Below, in pieces: positions 23,371 to 34,618 of a DNA stretch of 64,000 nucleotides. The stretch's first letter is position 1. Each line of letters opens with the position of its first letter. The notes beneath the pieces are model-generated. The model had not been told where the DNA came from. It did not search any database and saw nothing but the letters and a program-made list of their open reading frames with translations. The DNA lies in NCBI GenBank assembly GCA_916613615.1, contig OU744724.1, positions 19,640,171 to 19,704,170 of the forward strand, given 5' to 3'. A program made the position numbers and the translations under genes. This DNA is from Steromphala cineraria (taxonomy: Eukaryota; Mollusca; Gastropoda; Trochida; Trochidae).

Positions 23371-24411
23371 AGGCCTGGTCACACAGCCCAAAAGTCGCGT
23401 AAACGCACGAATCACCCACAAAGTTTAATTGTGCGTGCCTGTCTGTCAAGAATTTGACCATTTTCACTGATTAACACTGTTAAAAATCACCGATGAATGG
23501 CGCAAAAACTGCTGAAAGAGCACGCAAAAATAACTAACAAACCACGCACTTCAGCACATAGACAATCAAACAGGGCGAATACGTGGTTGTGAGCAACGAA
23601 ATGTCCGCTGAAAAAACACCAGAATCAATGAACTGCGTATGAATCGCTCATAGTTCAGTTATGGAAGCATCTTACGTCTTCATTGGGCAGTTCCACCATC
23701 AGCCGATGTACAAGCCCTGCCGTGGTCTTCTTGATATCCAGTTCCTCACCCACACATTTCAGACGTGTAATCTCTGTCTCCTCCTCCTGGCCAACATCTC
23801 ATGAACTTGCAGCAGCAGGCCATTCTGGTTCTGGAGCAGGAACAAAAGAACATCTCAGGTTCATGCTGGACTGAGAAACTTGGGTAGAGGAGGAACTTGT
23901 GGAACAAGGGTACCATGTGCACTCCTTGGCAGCAGGAATTTGTCTGATAGAAGATGATACAATAGCCGCTTTTATATAGCGTTAATCATACGTAAGTTGT
24001 TAGTACATCAGTGATTCATCAGTATTTCATAGGTATTACATGCGCTTATTTACGTGTTCTGTAAGAGATACATACGTCAATAAAAAACAATTCAGTTCTT
24101 TTCATTGATACGTAGGTCTCACAACGCGAACCATGCGTCGTATGTCTGCTAATCGTCAGTGGAAAGTCGTCGTTGAACGCGATAGCGGCAATATGTTTGC
24201 GAACGAGCACTTTTACGCGAAGCCGAGTTTTGAGCTGCTCAAAACTCGGAATCGCGTAAACCGCCGTTCCCGCGAACATTGACGGACAACTACGAAGGTT
24301 CCACGTCAGACAAACTGACGAAATGCGCAATTCGCGCATGTATCGCGCAAGACTCGAATCCTGTGCATGATTTGTGTGTTTACGCGACTTTTGGGTTTTG
24401 TGACTAGGCCT
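23371..24411. mobile_element. PIF/Harbinger-like DNA transposon, non-autonomous, 1,041 bp
   Basis: Ends AGGCCTGGTCACACAGCCCA and, inverted, AGGCCTAGTCACAAAACCCA. The terminal inverted repeats are about 43 bp with five mismatches. TTA flanks both ends (23,368-23,370 and 24,412-24,414), the 3-bp target duplication typical of PIF/Harbinger. The paralogous site at about 30,600 runs straight through (aagcttgaaccttttaaactg). Near the right end a 13-bp hairpin (CCGAGTTTTGAGC and its inverse) sits at about 24,226. On the minus strand near 23,680-23,790 a GC-richer coding relic reads ELDIKKTTAGLVHRLMVELP. No transposase is seen. Confidence 0.8.
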
Positions 24412-25256
24412 TTATAAACTGTTCAGAAGTCGTTTTAAAATCGGAAGATACGGTTATTTATATGTTGTTTAGTTATTTTGTTATGATGTATAGTATTTTT
24501 AACAATTCTTCTTTTACATTTTGTTTATATCAAGTTTTGATTTTAGAGAATTTGTCATTTCAAGATGTCAACCACATGATTAGAGCAAACCTTCAGTATT
24601 TGGATGTCAAAGAAATAGCGCCCTTTGTCAGTGAAATTGGTAATATCAAAGAATCCGAGGAGCGATGAACAAAACAATAGTGCATAACGCAGCTTTCAAA
24701 CATATTTGATACAAACTCTTTGAAGACATTTGATGATATCAAATTGAAATATGTTTTTGTGATCTCGTTAAAATATGCCCTTGTGGGACTCAAAGAAGAT
24801 TGATTAAATCTGCAAAAACATGACTTGATATAAAACTATTTTAAGTCATTGATGCTGATCGTGTATTGTATTCAAATAGAGTATCAAGTTTGAATGATCA
24901 ATTTTGATCTGATTTCGAAGTAACTCATCAAGAAATGATAGATTAAATTATTATATGATTAATGATTTAAAAATATAATTATTTATTATTTAGTCGACAA
25001 AATGAAGCAGCAGAAAATTATAATAGAAATGCAAAATGCCTATGATATTAAATTGCTGTGTTGTGATTTTCGACGACTCTTTGGCTAAAAAACAACAACA
25101 TACAAAGAAGGTAATGCACACGAATGAAGACAAAGCTTGTGGAATTGGTCTTCATTAATCAATATCAAAACATGTAATTGTAAAAGGGTTGTTGACCAGG
25201 TGGTCATGACATTGCTGGGTGAAGAAACAACCTAGAGACTTGACATTCTTGCAATG

Positions 25257-25325
25257 TTTCCTAAGCTTTAAGAACATCTGTGTCGCAACTGCATTTATAC
25301 TGGACAAAGTGCATGCCGGGAAATT
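25257..25325 (-). promoter_or_regulatory. T block, copy 2 of 7, TATA-like box
   Basis: On the minus strand it reads CCAGTATAAATGCAGTTGCG, with the box at 25,292-25,299, then AAGCTTAGGAAACATTGC about 30 bp on, where transcription would start. The block is conserved in seven places, always in this orientation. It would drive transcription leftward. No intact product follows here: the conserved downstream ATG is spoiled by an early TGA. Confidence 0.35.
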
Positions 25326-26251
25326 TTATGGTTTTCTATTATCTTTTACTGCCTGTTGATGAACAAGTTAATGTTGCTTTAGAATAGAAATATTTTCTCT
25401 ACTTAACAATAAAATATGAAATAAGCAAGGGTCCATGATTTGTATCTAGAATAGTAATAGTTTTGTAGATACTGTAATGACAGAGTATCTCATACTATGA
25501 TCTTGAATGTGTCCTTTGATGTTTTGGTCCTCGACCATGAGCCTATGTGTACTTTACAAATGTGCCTCGAGAAGATATACTAATGGCATTCGTTCTGAGT
25601 AGGGACATCACGATTTTCTTGGACTTTTTGCTTTCCTTTTTAATATTTAGATAATAAAGAATTGTATTGTACATATGATTTCAAAAATATAGGTTCATGG
25701 GACAAAAATAGCACAAACTATTTCGATTCTTCGTATTCTGACAAATAACAAGGAAGGCTCCCACAATAGTTATCATTTGATATCTTCATAGGTTTTTAAT
25801 GGAATATTGACGAGTTAAAATCGACTTCGCAAATACCCTCATTATCATATTTATTCATTATTTAAAAACCTAGCAGTGATTTTTTCCGATCATGCTTTCA
25901 ATCACAATATAAGAATATACTTAAACAAACCTTGTATATCTGATATCACAGGATACTAAATGCGATTATCAATGTGTAATTTTATCATTTTGACTAAATG
26001 CAATACCTATCCTCTGATATAAAAGTTGTTTCTGAGGCCTCACAAACAATATAGCAATGTGACATGTGTTATCGCATGATATTCTACTCCCAGAACCAAA
26101 ATGTCATCAGGTTGCTAATTAAGAACAACAGTTCCTAATTCTTAAAAAATAACATATGATCTATGTATGCGATTTGTTGAAAATAATTTTTAAATAATTT
26201 TGTGAGACATAAATGAAACACAAATCCAAAGGATGTTGAATGTGCTCCACC

Positions 26252-26600
26252 CTCATAAAATCACTCTTTGAAGCTATAAAGTGCGTTTCAAAGTCCAATT
26301 TGCTTAATCCTCTAAGGTACATTTCGTGTTTGTCCCTTTCTAAATTGCTATCGATTTTAACTGCCTTGGTATGACCTGAGTTCACGTTGTAAAAATCTGG
26401 TGTTTCTGAAGAGAAGGAATTTAGAATGTTAACTGATTCAATCAGGGATAAGATAGATCGTAATGCTCTATATCATTTTGGTGCATTCATATTCAATTAA
26501 ACCATGAATTTCCTGGGAAGAACATCTGTTGAACTATCGTAATTTGTGTTTGCCTGTTCAGTAGCACGGATATATAGTGGATACACCTTAATTGGAGGCA
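26252..26600 (-). pseudogene. Y exon-like relic, copy 1
   Basis: On the minus strand, from an AG at the left of tgcctcc to a TATGAGG edge, the frame reads IRATEQANTNYDSS, then ILSLIESVNILNSFSSETP, then VKIDSNLERDKHEMYLRG and KLDFETHFI, with internal stops near the start. The same protein is read in copies at 33,596-33,949 and 40,931-41,280. Those two carry one extra base after SSET, so their frame shifts before VKIDSSFE. Homology with the 57.84-kb copy stops at the TATGAGG edge, consistent with an exon end. Family unknown. Confidence 0.4.
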
Positions 26601-27257
26601 CTTTCAACACACGTATATCAAATAAAGAACGTTATAGACGAAAATCACGCTAAGCATGTACATCTCAGGGGAAGGACTACTGATAAATAAGAAAACGAGA
26701 TTAATTGACTCTACAACCAGGAAGGTATATTGTTGTGATAAACTCTATAGGAATGTTTCCTTGTGAAATTGAGATTTAAGCGTTCAACAATCAAAGAAAT
26801 GGAATATGGCAAATTAAAACATGTTAGCATGAACACTTATGATGCCAGATATTAAACCTATATTTATTTACTATTTTGTATTACATACCGCAGAATCGAA
26901 CCAAATGACAGCCTGATTTGCTTATTTGTTAAAAAGAAGAGTTTTGAAGGATGATTTCTGTCTTTCACACGCTGATATAACTTGCAAAAACTTGTCAATT
27001 TGTGATTGAGTAATGTTTCAATGCTTTTAGTGTTGAAATACCCCAAGCACATAAACATCAGATTCAACTTCAAAGCATTAAATGAGTCATCCATCATAAG
27101 TTATAAAAAAGATTCAATCAATTCAATCCTAAAAAAGATCTTTGAAGTATCAAAGGATGGTGACGATTGAAATGTATCTGACTCAAGGGAGACTGACATT
27201 AATTTTAACTCCTACTCGTTGTTTATTTTGGCTTTCATAAAACGTTAAGCTGATATT

Positions 27258-27997
27258 GGTTAAAATTATTGACGATGCCTCAATATAGACTTTCGAAGAA
27301 ATGTTACAATATGATGATGTTCTATGATAAGAACGGCCACAACAATTGGGTCACATCTGTTAGAAAGTTCCTGTTTTCAAAGGATTTTAGTTTTGTTGAG
27401 TTCGATTAGCATGTTGGCTCGAATGATAAATTTATTTGTCAACTAACAATGAGCCTAAGAGATATATATTTTCAAGAATGTCTAGAGAGAGAAGATAACA
27501 CTTTCTATTAAATGCTTGTATCATACAATGTTTAAATGTACACTACAATCTGAAATCTATCTCTCATGTGTAAATGTAAAAAAATTAGGATAGCATTTAG
27601 TAGACCAAGATGTTGTTCACATGATCTGTCATCGAAAGTGGAAGATTCAAATCAATCCAAAGAGAAAATAGAATTTGTAATCGTGTAATCTGAGAGAAAT
27701 AGAAGATGAATTTCATTTTGTTTTAAAATGTCCGGCTTATGATTCTCTAAAAAGTTGTATATAAAACAATATCTTTTTGTATATCCAAACATGTTTAAAA
27801 TTTGCAGAATTGTTAAATAGCAAAAATCACACAGTTCTTAAAAATCTGTCCATGTTTGTATACTATGCCATGTTGTTCAGATCAGAATATATTTTAAAAC
27901 ATAATGTAAGTTGAACTTAATTATTGTCATATTCTTGTGAATTGTATATGCTTGTATATGTTATTATGTAAATGTGGCCTTTCAGGACCGGAAATAT
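27258..27997 (+). mobile_element. 5'-truncated non-LTR retrotransposon, older copy
   Basis: The plus strand starts at the codons for WLKLLTMPQYRLSKKCYN and continues GHNNWVTSVRKFLF. This is the familiar C-terminal region of invertebrate non-LTR reverse-transcriptase polyproteins (the part after the polymerase). Several stops and frame changes follow. The 3' end has 'gtggcctttcaggaccgg'. It is inserted at the same module position (after gctgatatt) as the copy at 34,619. The upstream flank is not coding, so truncation happened at insertion. No target duplication can be read at its right edge. Confidence 0.65.
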
Positions 27998-28012
27998 TTT
28001 ATATTTAATATT

Positions 28013-28450
28013 TCATACTGACATTTATAATGAAAATGAAAAAGAATATTTGGGAATAGCTAAACCTTGTACTAATCTACTTTGCTGCACCATGCGATCT
28101 ATTATACATACACTCTGATGACAGTGATAAAAAACCGCCGAGACAGTGGTTGGAATTTTGGCAAGTTAGTCTGTCTCTCTCCTAACTCCTTAGCTCACAT
28201 GTAAATACTTGTCCTTCATATTCTGAGTTCATCATATTGCTATTAAACATAAAATTACTTTGTTTTGTGCAATGTCTTCATCACAAATTGTCTTTCAGAA
28301 AACTCATCATTTATTTTCAGATAATATTTCGTACATCCCTCTACCATCATGTTATTATGCACTGCTGTAAGCAAGCCACATTGTTTCTCATAGTCTCTGT
28401 CGTTAGCTAAGTGTTACTTATGCTGGCTTGTTCACAGAGACAGCTGGAAT
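28013..28450 (-). pseudogene. X exon-like relic, copy 1
   Basis: Two minus-strand stretches keep their frame in the three X copies. X2 (28,255-28,404) reads NDRDYEKQCGLLTAVHNNMM then CTKYYLKINDEFSERQFVMK, ending TAA. X1, ending with TAG at 28,077, reads SCQNSNHCLGGFLSLSSECM then YNRSHGAAK. This copy has an internal stop and a small deletion in X1. Changes between X2 copies are mainly at second codon positions, so they fit neutral decay or diversifying change rather than purifying selection. Family unknown. Confidence 0.35.
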
Positions 28451-28878
28451 ACTGCAAGATGCTTTAATACCTTGGCAATTGTTTCAACAGGATAAGATAT
28501 GAAAATTCATAGATTATGCATTTTCAGGGCATGCTAAATACATGGCAGGCAATACGTAAAAGATGTATTATAATGAAGAGGATCTTTAAAAACTTAAATA
28601 TTAAATGTTCTTTATATCGAGTATTATTTAAAAGGCGTTTATAAAAAATGATTATTTTGACGTGGAATAAAAGTTGAGTCACTAATAGAATATCAAAGGC
28701 CAGAATGTCAAATTCGCTGATAATTTGTGAAAAAACAAAGGAAAAAGGTCAAGAATGCACAAGAATGAAGTCTTTTATTAATATCAAAACATGTTATTGT
28801 AAAAGGGTTGTTGACAGGTGGCAATGACATAATAAGGTAAAAAATCAATAACCTGGAGTTTCAACACTTCTTCCAGTG

Positions 28879-28955
28879 TTTTCTAAGCTTTATTGATGTC
28901 TCTCACGCAACAGCATTTATACTCAGCCAAGTCCATGTCAGGGAAATGCTCTTAG
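28879..28955 (-). promoter_or_regulatory. T block, copy 3 of 7, TATA-like box
   Basis: Box TATAAATG on the minus strand at 28,914-28,921 inside GAGTATAAATGCTGTTGCG. About 110 bp downstream a minus ATG opens MSLPPVNNPFTITCFDIN, a frame also open in the 38- and 44-kb copies. The X, then Y relics follow at about 0.5 and 2.3 kb. Confidence 0.4.
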
Positions 28956-29139
28956 GGTTTCTATTATCATGTGCTGTCTATTATAGTGTGTCCCACTTAA
29001 TGTTGAAATATTGATTCAATAGAACGATACATCCAATGTTTAGAATGCGACTTACAGGTACATGTAAAGCAGGTTTGATGATATGAAATAGATATGGTGC
29101 AGTGATTTATATTTACATTTTTGAAGTGTTATAAATACT

Positions 29140-29309
29140 TTAATGACTGTGTTCCACATAAAATGCAACTTTGTTTGTTTTCTCCCTCCTTCCCATTGGG
29201 TATTTTGGTCCTCGACCTTGATCCTGCGTGGTAAACTGTGCCATAAGGTCATTTACATATTGAATGTACTGAATACGGGCGTCAAGAATATTTATATAAT
29301 TATCGTTGA
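29140..29309 (-). pseudogene. V exon-like segment, copy 1 (possible terminal exon)
   Basis: After a pyrimidine-rich run and AG at 29,310-29,311, the minus strand reads NDNYINILDARI, NDLMAQFTTQDQGRGPKYP, then GRREKTNKVAFYVEHSH and TAA. The copies at 38,604 and 44,261 share the acceptor AG, the frame of the last 35 or so codons and the same stop. In that part several differences are third-position (CTT/CTA, GGA/GGC, AAA/AAG), which favours real coding ancestry. The plus strand is also open, but its changes are not third-position biased. No family is recognised. Confidence 0.4.
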
Positions 29310-29639
29310 CTCATTAAAAAAGATTTCAAACATCCATTTGATGTAACAGACAAATTGAAAATTTGGATATAATTTACGCAAATGATTTACACTTTTTATC
29401 AAAATTGAATAATTGCAACACATTGAATGATTATGTTGATAAATTTTGCAAGAAAACCAGCAAGTAATGTGCATAGCCCAACTCAGCAAGATTGTACTTA
29501 GATAACAATATGATTTGATCGTACTAGTATCATACATTAAGGTTTTAACGATCTGCTATGTCAATACGGTTTCTGTATAGATAGTGCATGTCTGCGGGAT
29601 GTGTATATAATTATTGTACAAAGGAAACACAATTTTCCA

Positions 29640-29745
29640 CGATCAAAACATAATCAACACAATCATAACATGATGCTTAAATGATGGTATCATGAGTGAT
29701 ATACGGGCCTATGGCCTTTCGTACAATAAACATTGATTGATTGAG
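29640..29745 (+). mobile_element. 3' tail of a non-LTR element
   Basis: Contains gggcctatggcctttcgtac followed by AATAAA at 29,725 and a (attg)n tail (cattgattgattgagtg). Such tails are typical of CR1/L2-like elements in marine invertebrates. The matching place at 44.7 kb lacks this stretch. Only about 100 bp are present. Confidence 0.5.
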
Positions 29746-30136
29746 TGATGTACGAATAAGTAACGGCTATTGTGCCTAATTGCAATTCTTTCCTCCAAAC
29801 GTTTTTCAATTCTAGTCCATACTGTTGGTTATAAAGGAAGTTTAATTCGATTACAGCCAAAATTAAAACAGTTAAAAACCTTGTTTTTATCGATGATCAA
29901 CTCGTATGAAGTAATTTATATTGTAGCTTTCTGGTAATGATAATGATCATGTGGGAATATATGTATGATAAAGGTTTTTGGTAAGAGTGTGTTTATTTAT
30001 AAACATGTAGCCACAGTGGCGACTTAGCCTCGCTAAACAACATGATGGCTGTACATCCTATCGTTATCTATATATTCTAAAATTTTGATATTGAGAAGTT
30101 GTTTACAGGAAGAATTAACCTATTGATAAAATAATA

Positions 30137-30400
30137 TTATGCCTTTGGCTTGTTCAACGACACAGTTGCACAACATATTATTCTTATGTTCTTAATAACT
30201 TAATGTTTTTTCAGCCCTTAAATGCAATGAGCTAAAGAAGCCTTTCAGTTTGAGAAACCAAATCTACTCAACCTTTCATAGAGGTCCCAGGTCTTTACAG
30301 AGGTCCCCACGTGAATGTCAAGTAGTCCTTGTGTGATAACACTAAGAACCGGTGATGATTGCACATTCTGTGATGATTACTGTAATACTTTGCTCCTTTA
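30137..30400. repeat. Z block, copy 4 of 5
   Basis: Almost the same as copy 3, including gtccccacgtgaatgtcaag and aagaaccggtgatgattgc. Confidence 0.6.
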
Positions 30401-31456
30401 TCCTCCTATCTTAATAATTCAATAATGCAATGAACTAGTTTCATAAAAGATCTTGTCAAAGCCATGAAGACCACTCAACTCCTTCCTAAAAAATCCGAAC
30501 CAAACTGTCAGGAATAAAATGACATTCAATCAAAAGGCCAGTTATCACTTTTGTTTAAAAAATACTCCATTTACTGCAGTGGTTATGAATTTCTAAGCTT
30601 GAACCTTTTAAACTGTAGAGGAGTCGTTTTAAAATCCGAAGAGACTGTTATTTATATATGTATGTTGTTAAGTTATTTTGTTGTTATGTTTTCGATCGTT
30701 TACAAAGCTTTCTTTTATGTTTTGTTTATATCAAGTTTTGATTTCAGAGAATTTCGTCATTCCAAAATGTCAATTGCATAATTGAGAGCAAACCTTCACT
30801 ATTTGGGTGTCAAAGAAATGTCCCTTATGTCTGTGAAATTGGTAATATCGAAAAATCAGATATCACTAGATGAAGAAAACAATATTGCATAACGCACATA
30901 GCGCTTTCAAACTTATTTAATACAAATTCTGTGGAGAATTTGATGAAATCCAATTGAAATATGCTTTTGTGTTATTGTTGAAATATGTCCTTGTGGGACT
31001 CAAAAGTCTTGATTAAATCTACAAATGGTTTATTCTATCTTGAAAGCATGACTTGATTCAAAAGTATTTAAATCATTGATGCCAATCTTGTATTGTGTTC
31101 AAATGAATGATTCAGTTTTAAAATAAATTTTGATCTGATTTCTGTCCATCGAGATAAATCGAAATAAATCTCTTTTTTTATGAGATTAATGAGTTATTTC
31201 TTAATATTATTCTTTATTATTACGTTGATAAAATGAAACAGCAGCAACTTATTATAGAAATAGAAAATGCATATGATTTAATTATTGTGTACTGCTTTTT
31301 TTCAACAACATACAAAGAAGGTTATGAAGTCAAAGCTTGTGGAATTGGTCTTCATTATTCAATATCAAAACATGTTATTGTAAAAAGGTTGTTGACCAGG
31401 TGGTCATGACATTGCTGGGTGAAAAAACAACCTTGAAACTTGACACTTCTTGCAAT

Positions 31457-31527
31457 GTTTCCTAAGCTTTAAGAACATCTGTCACACATCTGCATTTATA
31501 CTGGACAAAGTACATGTCAGGGATTAT
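31457..31527 (-). promoter_or_regulatory. T block, copy 4 of 7, TATA-like box
   Basis: The minus strand has CCAGTATAAATGCAGATG, box at 31,493-31,500. The GTTGCG after the box is altered in this copy only. The downstream ATG is spoiled by TGA, as in the 25-kb copy. Confidence 0.3.
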
Positions 31528-31907
31528 TTAGATTTTATTTTATCATTTACTGTCTTATGTTGAAAAAATGTTTTTACAGTACGATAGATCTGACGAATAA
31601 GGTAATGGGTTATAAATTTAATATGATATAAGTAAGGGTCCATGATTGGTATTTAGTATGTTTATAATGTTGTAGATTTTTTGGTTTCCTTTTTAATATT
31701 TGCTTTTTAGACACCTAAGACCCAACAAACAAATAAAAAAATTGAATGTGAACATTTCTGAATAGTTTAAAGAGTTTACAGAATAGGGCATACAACCTAA
31801 ACCTTTTACCATTTGATGAGATCGTTGAGTAATATTCAAAGACAGTGAGCCTTTGTATAGGTAATACAAACTTTACAGTTACCATGATTTACCTATTATA
31901 TCAATGG

Positions 31908-32026
31908 GACCAGACTTCTCTGATCTCCACTCTCCGGTTGAGCAGTTAGCTTGATATTCATACTGCAAGAGATTGATATTAAATGAATGTCTGAAAGACG
32001 TTCTTGTCTATCGTTAAAGAAAACCC
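31908..32026 (-). pseudogene. W exon-like segment, copy 1
   Basis: After tatatgcacaggcag on the minus strand (acceptor-like) the frame reads GVFFNDRQERLSDIHLISIS then CSMNIKLTAQPESGDQRS. The copy at 39,925-40,030 reads DVFFKDRQERHSGIH, a stop, then SITCSVTIKITTQLDSGE. A partial third copy lies near 32,640 with most of the frame replaced by a T run. The 56.8-kb module shows a weak version. Family unknown. Confidence 0.3.
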
Positions 32027-32817
32027 CTGCCTGTGCATATATGATGCGAATATATAGGTTCATGGAACAAAAGTAGAACACACTATTTCGATTCCTAGTA
32101 ATCTAACAGATAACATAAAGGCTACACGCCCTCGTGCATATATGATTTCAAATATATAGGTTTGGGTAGCTATACAGCTGCATATCTTAAGTTATTTCAC
32201 TTAACTTCGTATTCTAGTGCAAATATCATGTAATTTGTAACGTTTTTGAGACATAACATCATTGAAAACGAAACCGATAATGATGAAATTTCACTGCATA
32301 AGTCAAGATTCAGTTTGCGTTGTAACCAGGGGTCAACATTTCGAAAACACTGATTTCTAATTTGCTCTACAAAATCCTTTATAAGTGATCAACAGCTTTA
32401 GATCTTATCGACATGCGTTCCTTTGCGCTAAGGCAACGCAACTGTGCTAATGTTTTCCCTACAAAGTTTACATGGATGATTTTAATCACAATTTAAGAAA
32501 ATCCGAATTTCACAAATATGACCCCATCTGTCTATTTAACAATGCCAAATATCGACATTCAGCACCAATGACAGCCAGTGAACTCAGCTATTTCATAGGT
32601 AATAAAAGCTTTACAGTTACCATGATTTACTCATATTGACTTCTCTGATCTCCACTATCCAGTTGAGTTGTTTTTTTTTTTTTATTTATTAAAAACATCC
32701 TGCCTGTGTATATATGATGCGAATATATAGGTTCATGGAACAAAAGTAGAACACACTATTTCGATTCTTAGTAATCTAACAGATAACATAAAGGCTACAC
32801 GCCCTCTTGTTATCAGA

Positions 32818-33060
32818 AAAGAGCGGGCCGCTGCAAATGATAATGGCCCGCTAAACCCTGATGACGGGCCAATATCACTTTGTAGCTAAGTGACGTCACA
32901 TTAGAATTCAGTTTTGAAATCATAACAAATATGGCGAACGTATCAGCGTATCGACTCGAATATTTTGAACGAATTTAATTATTTTCTTTTTTTAAAGGAC
33001 ACGAAGTTTCGGTATATATCATCTCAAATAGTATGTGGCAATACAGTGGCATCGATATAT
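32818..33060. repeat. CRE- and hairpin-bearing insert, copy 1
   Basis: Present here and at about 40,150-40,400, absent from the 25.8-kb module. It starts near a hairpin (AGCGGGCC ... GGCCCGCT, 32,822-32,852), has a perfect CRE TGACGTCA at 32,891-32,898, and at 32,931 an ATG opening 15 codons (MANVSAYRLEYFERI). The layout of promoter-like CRE followed by ATGGCG looks like the 5' end of a gene or autonomous transposon carried as a fragment. Its exact ends are uncertain. Confidence 0.4.
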
Positions 33061-33595
33061 TAAGGATTTAAACATATTTAAAAGGATTATTATTCTTAGT
33101 TGATTTCAATGAAACAATTACCCTAACTATCATATTTATTCATTAGTTAACAACCTAGCAATGTTTTTTCAGAACTCATATAAGAATGCTTTACCACCAC
33201 AATATCATGATTGAATTAAATCAAACCTAGTATCTGATATTACAGGATACTAAATGCGATTATCTATGTGTAATTTTATCAATTTGACTAAATGCATCAT
33301 ATATCTTCTGATATGAAAGCTTTTCCGAAAATATAAAGAACCATTAAAATTTAATAACTATTTTATTGGGCACTCAGACCTCAACAACAATAAAACAATG
33401 TCACATGTGTTATCAAATCGCTTGATATTCTACTTCCAGAACCAAACTGTCATCAGTTCGACTAATTAAGAACAATAGTTCCTAATAAATCAAAATCCCC
33501 TTTGATTTGTGTATGCGTTTTGTCGAACATTTTAAAAATAATTTTGTGAGACATAAAAAAAACACAAATCAAAAGGATGTTGAATGTGCTCCAAC

Positions 33596-33949
33596 CTCAT
33601 AAAATCACTCTTTGTAGCTATAAAGTGAATTCAAAGTCCAATTTGTTAAATTCTCTAAGGTACATTTCGTGTTTGTCCCATTCAAAACTGCTATCGATTT
33701 TAACTGCTTGATATAACCAGAGTTCACTTTGTAAAGATCTGGGCGTTTCTTAAGAAAAGGCATTTAGAATCTTAACTGATTCAATCAGGGATAAGAAAGA
33801 TCGTATAACTATATATCTGTTTGGTGCTTTCATATTCAATTCAATCATAAAAATCCTGTGAAGGGCATCTATTGAACTATCGTAATTTGTGTGTGCCTGT
33901 TCAGTTGCACGGATATACATGTATAGTGGATACACCTTAACTGGAAGCA
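33596..33949 (-). pseudogene. Y exon-like relic, copy 2
   Basis: The minus-strand frame reads VYPLYMYIRATEQAHTNYDS then IDALHRIFMIELNMKAPN and LSLIESVKILNAFS, then a stop. After a +1 change it resumes VKIDSSFEWDKHEMYLREFN. See 26,252-26,600 for the comparison. Confidence 0.4.
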
Positions 33950-34618
33950 CTTTCAACACACGTATATCAAATAAAGAACGTTATAGACGAAACACACGCT
34001 AAGCATGTACATCTCAGGGGAAGGACTGATGACAAATAAGAACACGAGTTTAATTGACTCTGCAATCAGGAAGGTTTACTGTTGTGATAATATCTTAAGG
34101 AATTTTTCCTTGTGGAATTAAGATTTGAGCGATCAACATTCAAAATAAGTAATGGAATATGGCAAATTAAAACATGTTAGCATGAACACTTATGATGCCA
34201 GATATTTAACCTATATTTATTTACTATTTTGTATGGCATACCGCAGAATCGAACCAAATGACAGCCTGATTTGCTTATTTGTTAAAAAGAAGAGTTTTGA
34301 AGGATGATTTCTGTCTTTCACACACTGATATAACTTATTCTCGATGCAAAACTTGTCAATTTGTGATTGAGTAATGTTTCAATGCTTTTAGTGTTGAAAT
34401 ACCCCAAGCACATACACATCAGATTCAAGTTCAAAGCATTAAATGAGTCATCCATCATAAGTTATAAAAAAGATTCAATCAATTCAATCCTAAAAAAGAT
34501 CTTTGAAGTAACAAAGGATGGTGATGATTGAAATGTATCTGACTCAAGGGAGACTGACGTTAATTTTAACTCCTACTCGTTGTTTATTTTGGCTATCATA
34601 AAACGTTAAGCTGATATT

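Larger units (their letters stand above)
20700..27257. repeat. Module M3 of the repeated field
   Basis: Order on the plus strand: entry region, Z block (21,160), MQLPV block (22,213), C segment (about 23,180 onward, split by a Harbinger-like element), T block (25,257), then the Y segment. The same order, with some parts lost, is found in 29,760-34,618 (module M4) and 56,036-57,895 (module M7). Shared landmarks with M4 include aagaaccggtgatgattgc, the 'gagtcgttttaaaat' type stretch, and the Y stretch with acatttcgtgtttgtccc. Divergence includes many indels. Confidence 0.75.
29760..34618. repeat. Module M4 of the repeated field
   Basis: Matches 20,700-27,257 in order but lacks the MQLPV block and the Harbinger-like insertion. 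It gains a duplicated W segment (about 31,850-32,160 and 32,590-32,810) and the CRE-bearing insert at about 32,818-33,060. It is followed directly by the younger non-LTR insertion. Confidence 0.75.

Noticed and set aside
24046..24339. 97-codon minus ORF as a gene
   Set aside because: It lies inside the right part of the Harbinger-like element and spans its subterminal hairpin. The frame is explained by the GC-rich repeat structure.
29143..29346. Plus-strand ORF (MTVFHIKCN...) overlapping the V segment, also at 39.5 and 44.9 kb
   Set aside because: It is open in several copies, but substitutions are not third-position biased and it ends at different places. The minus-strand reading keeps a shared stop and acceptor and explains the pattern better.
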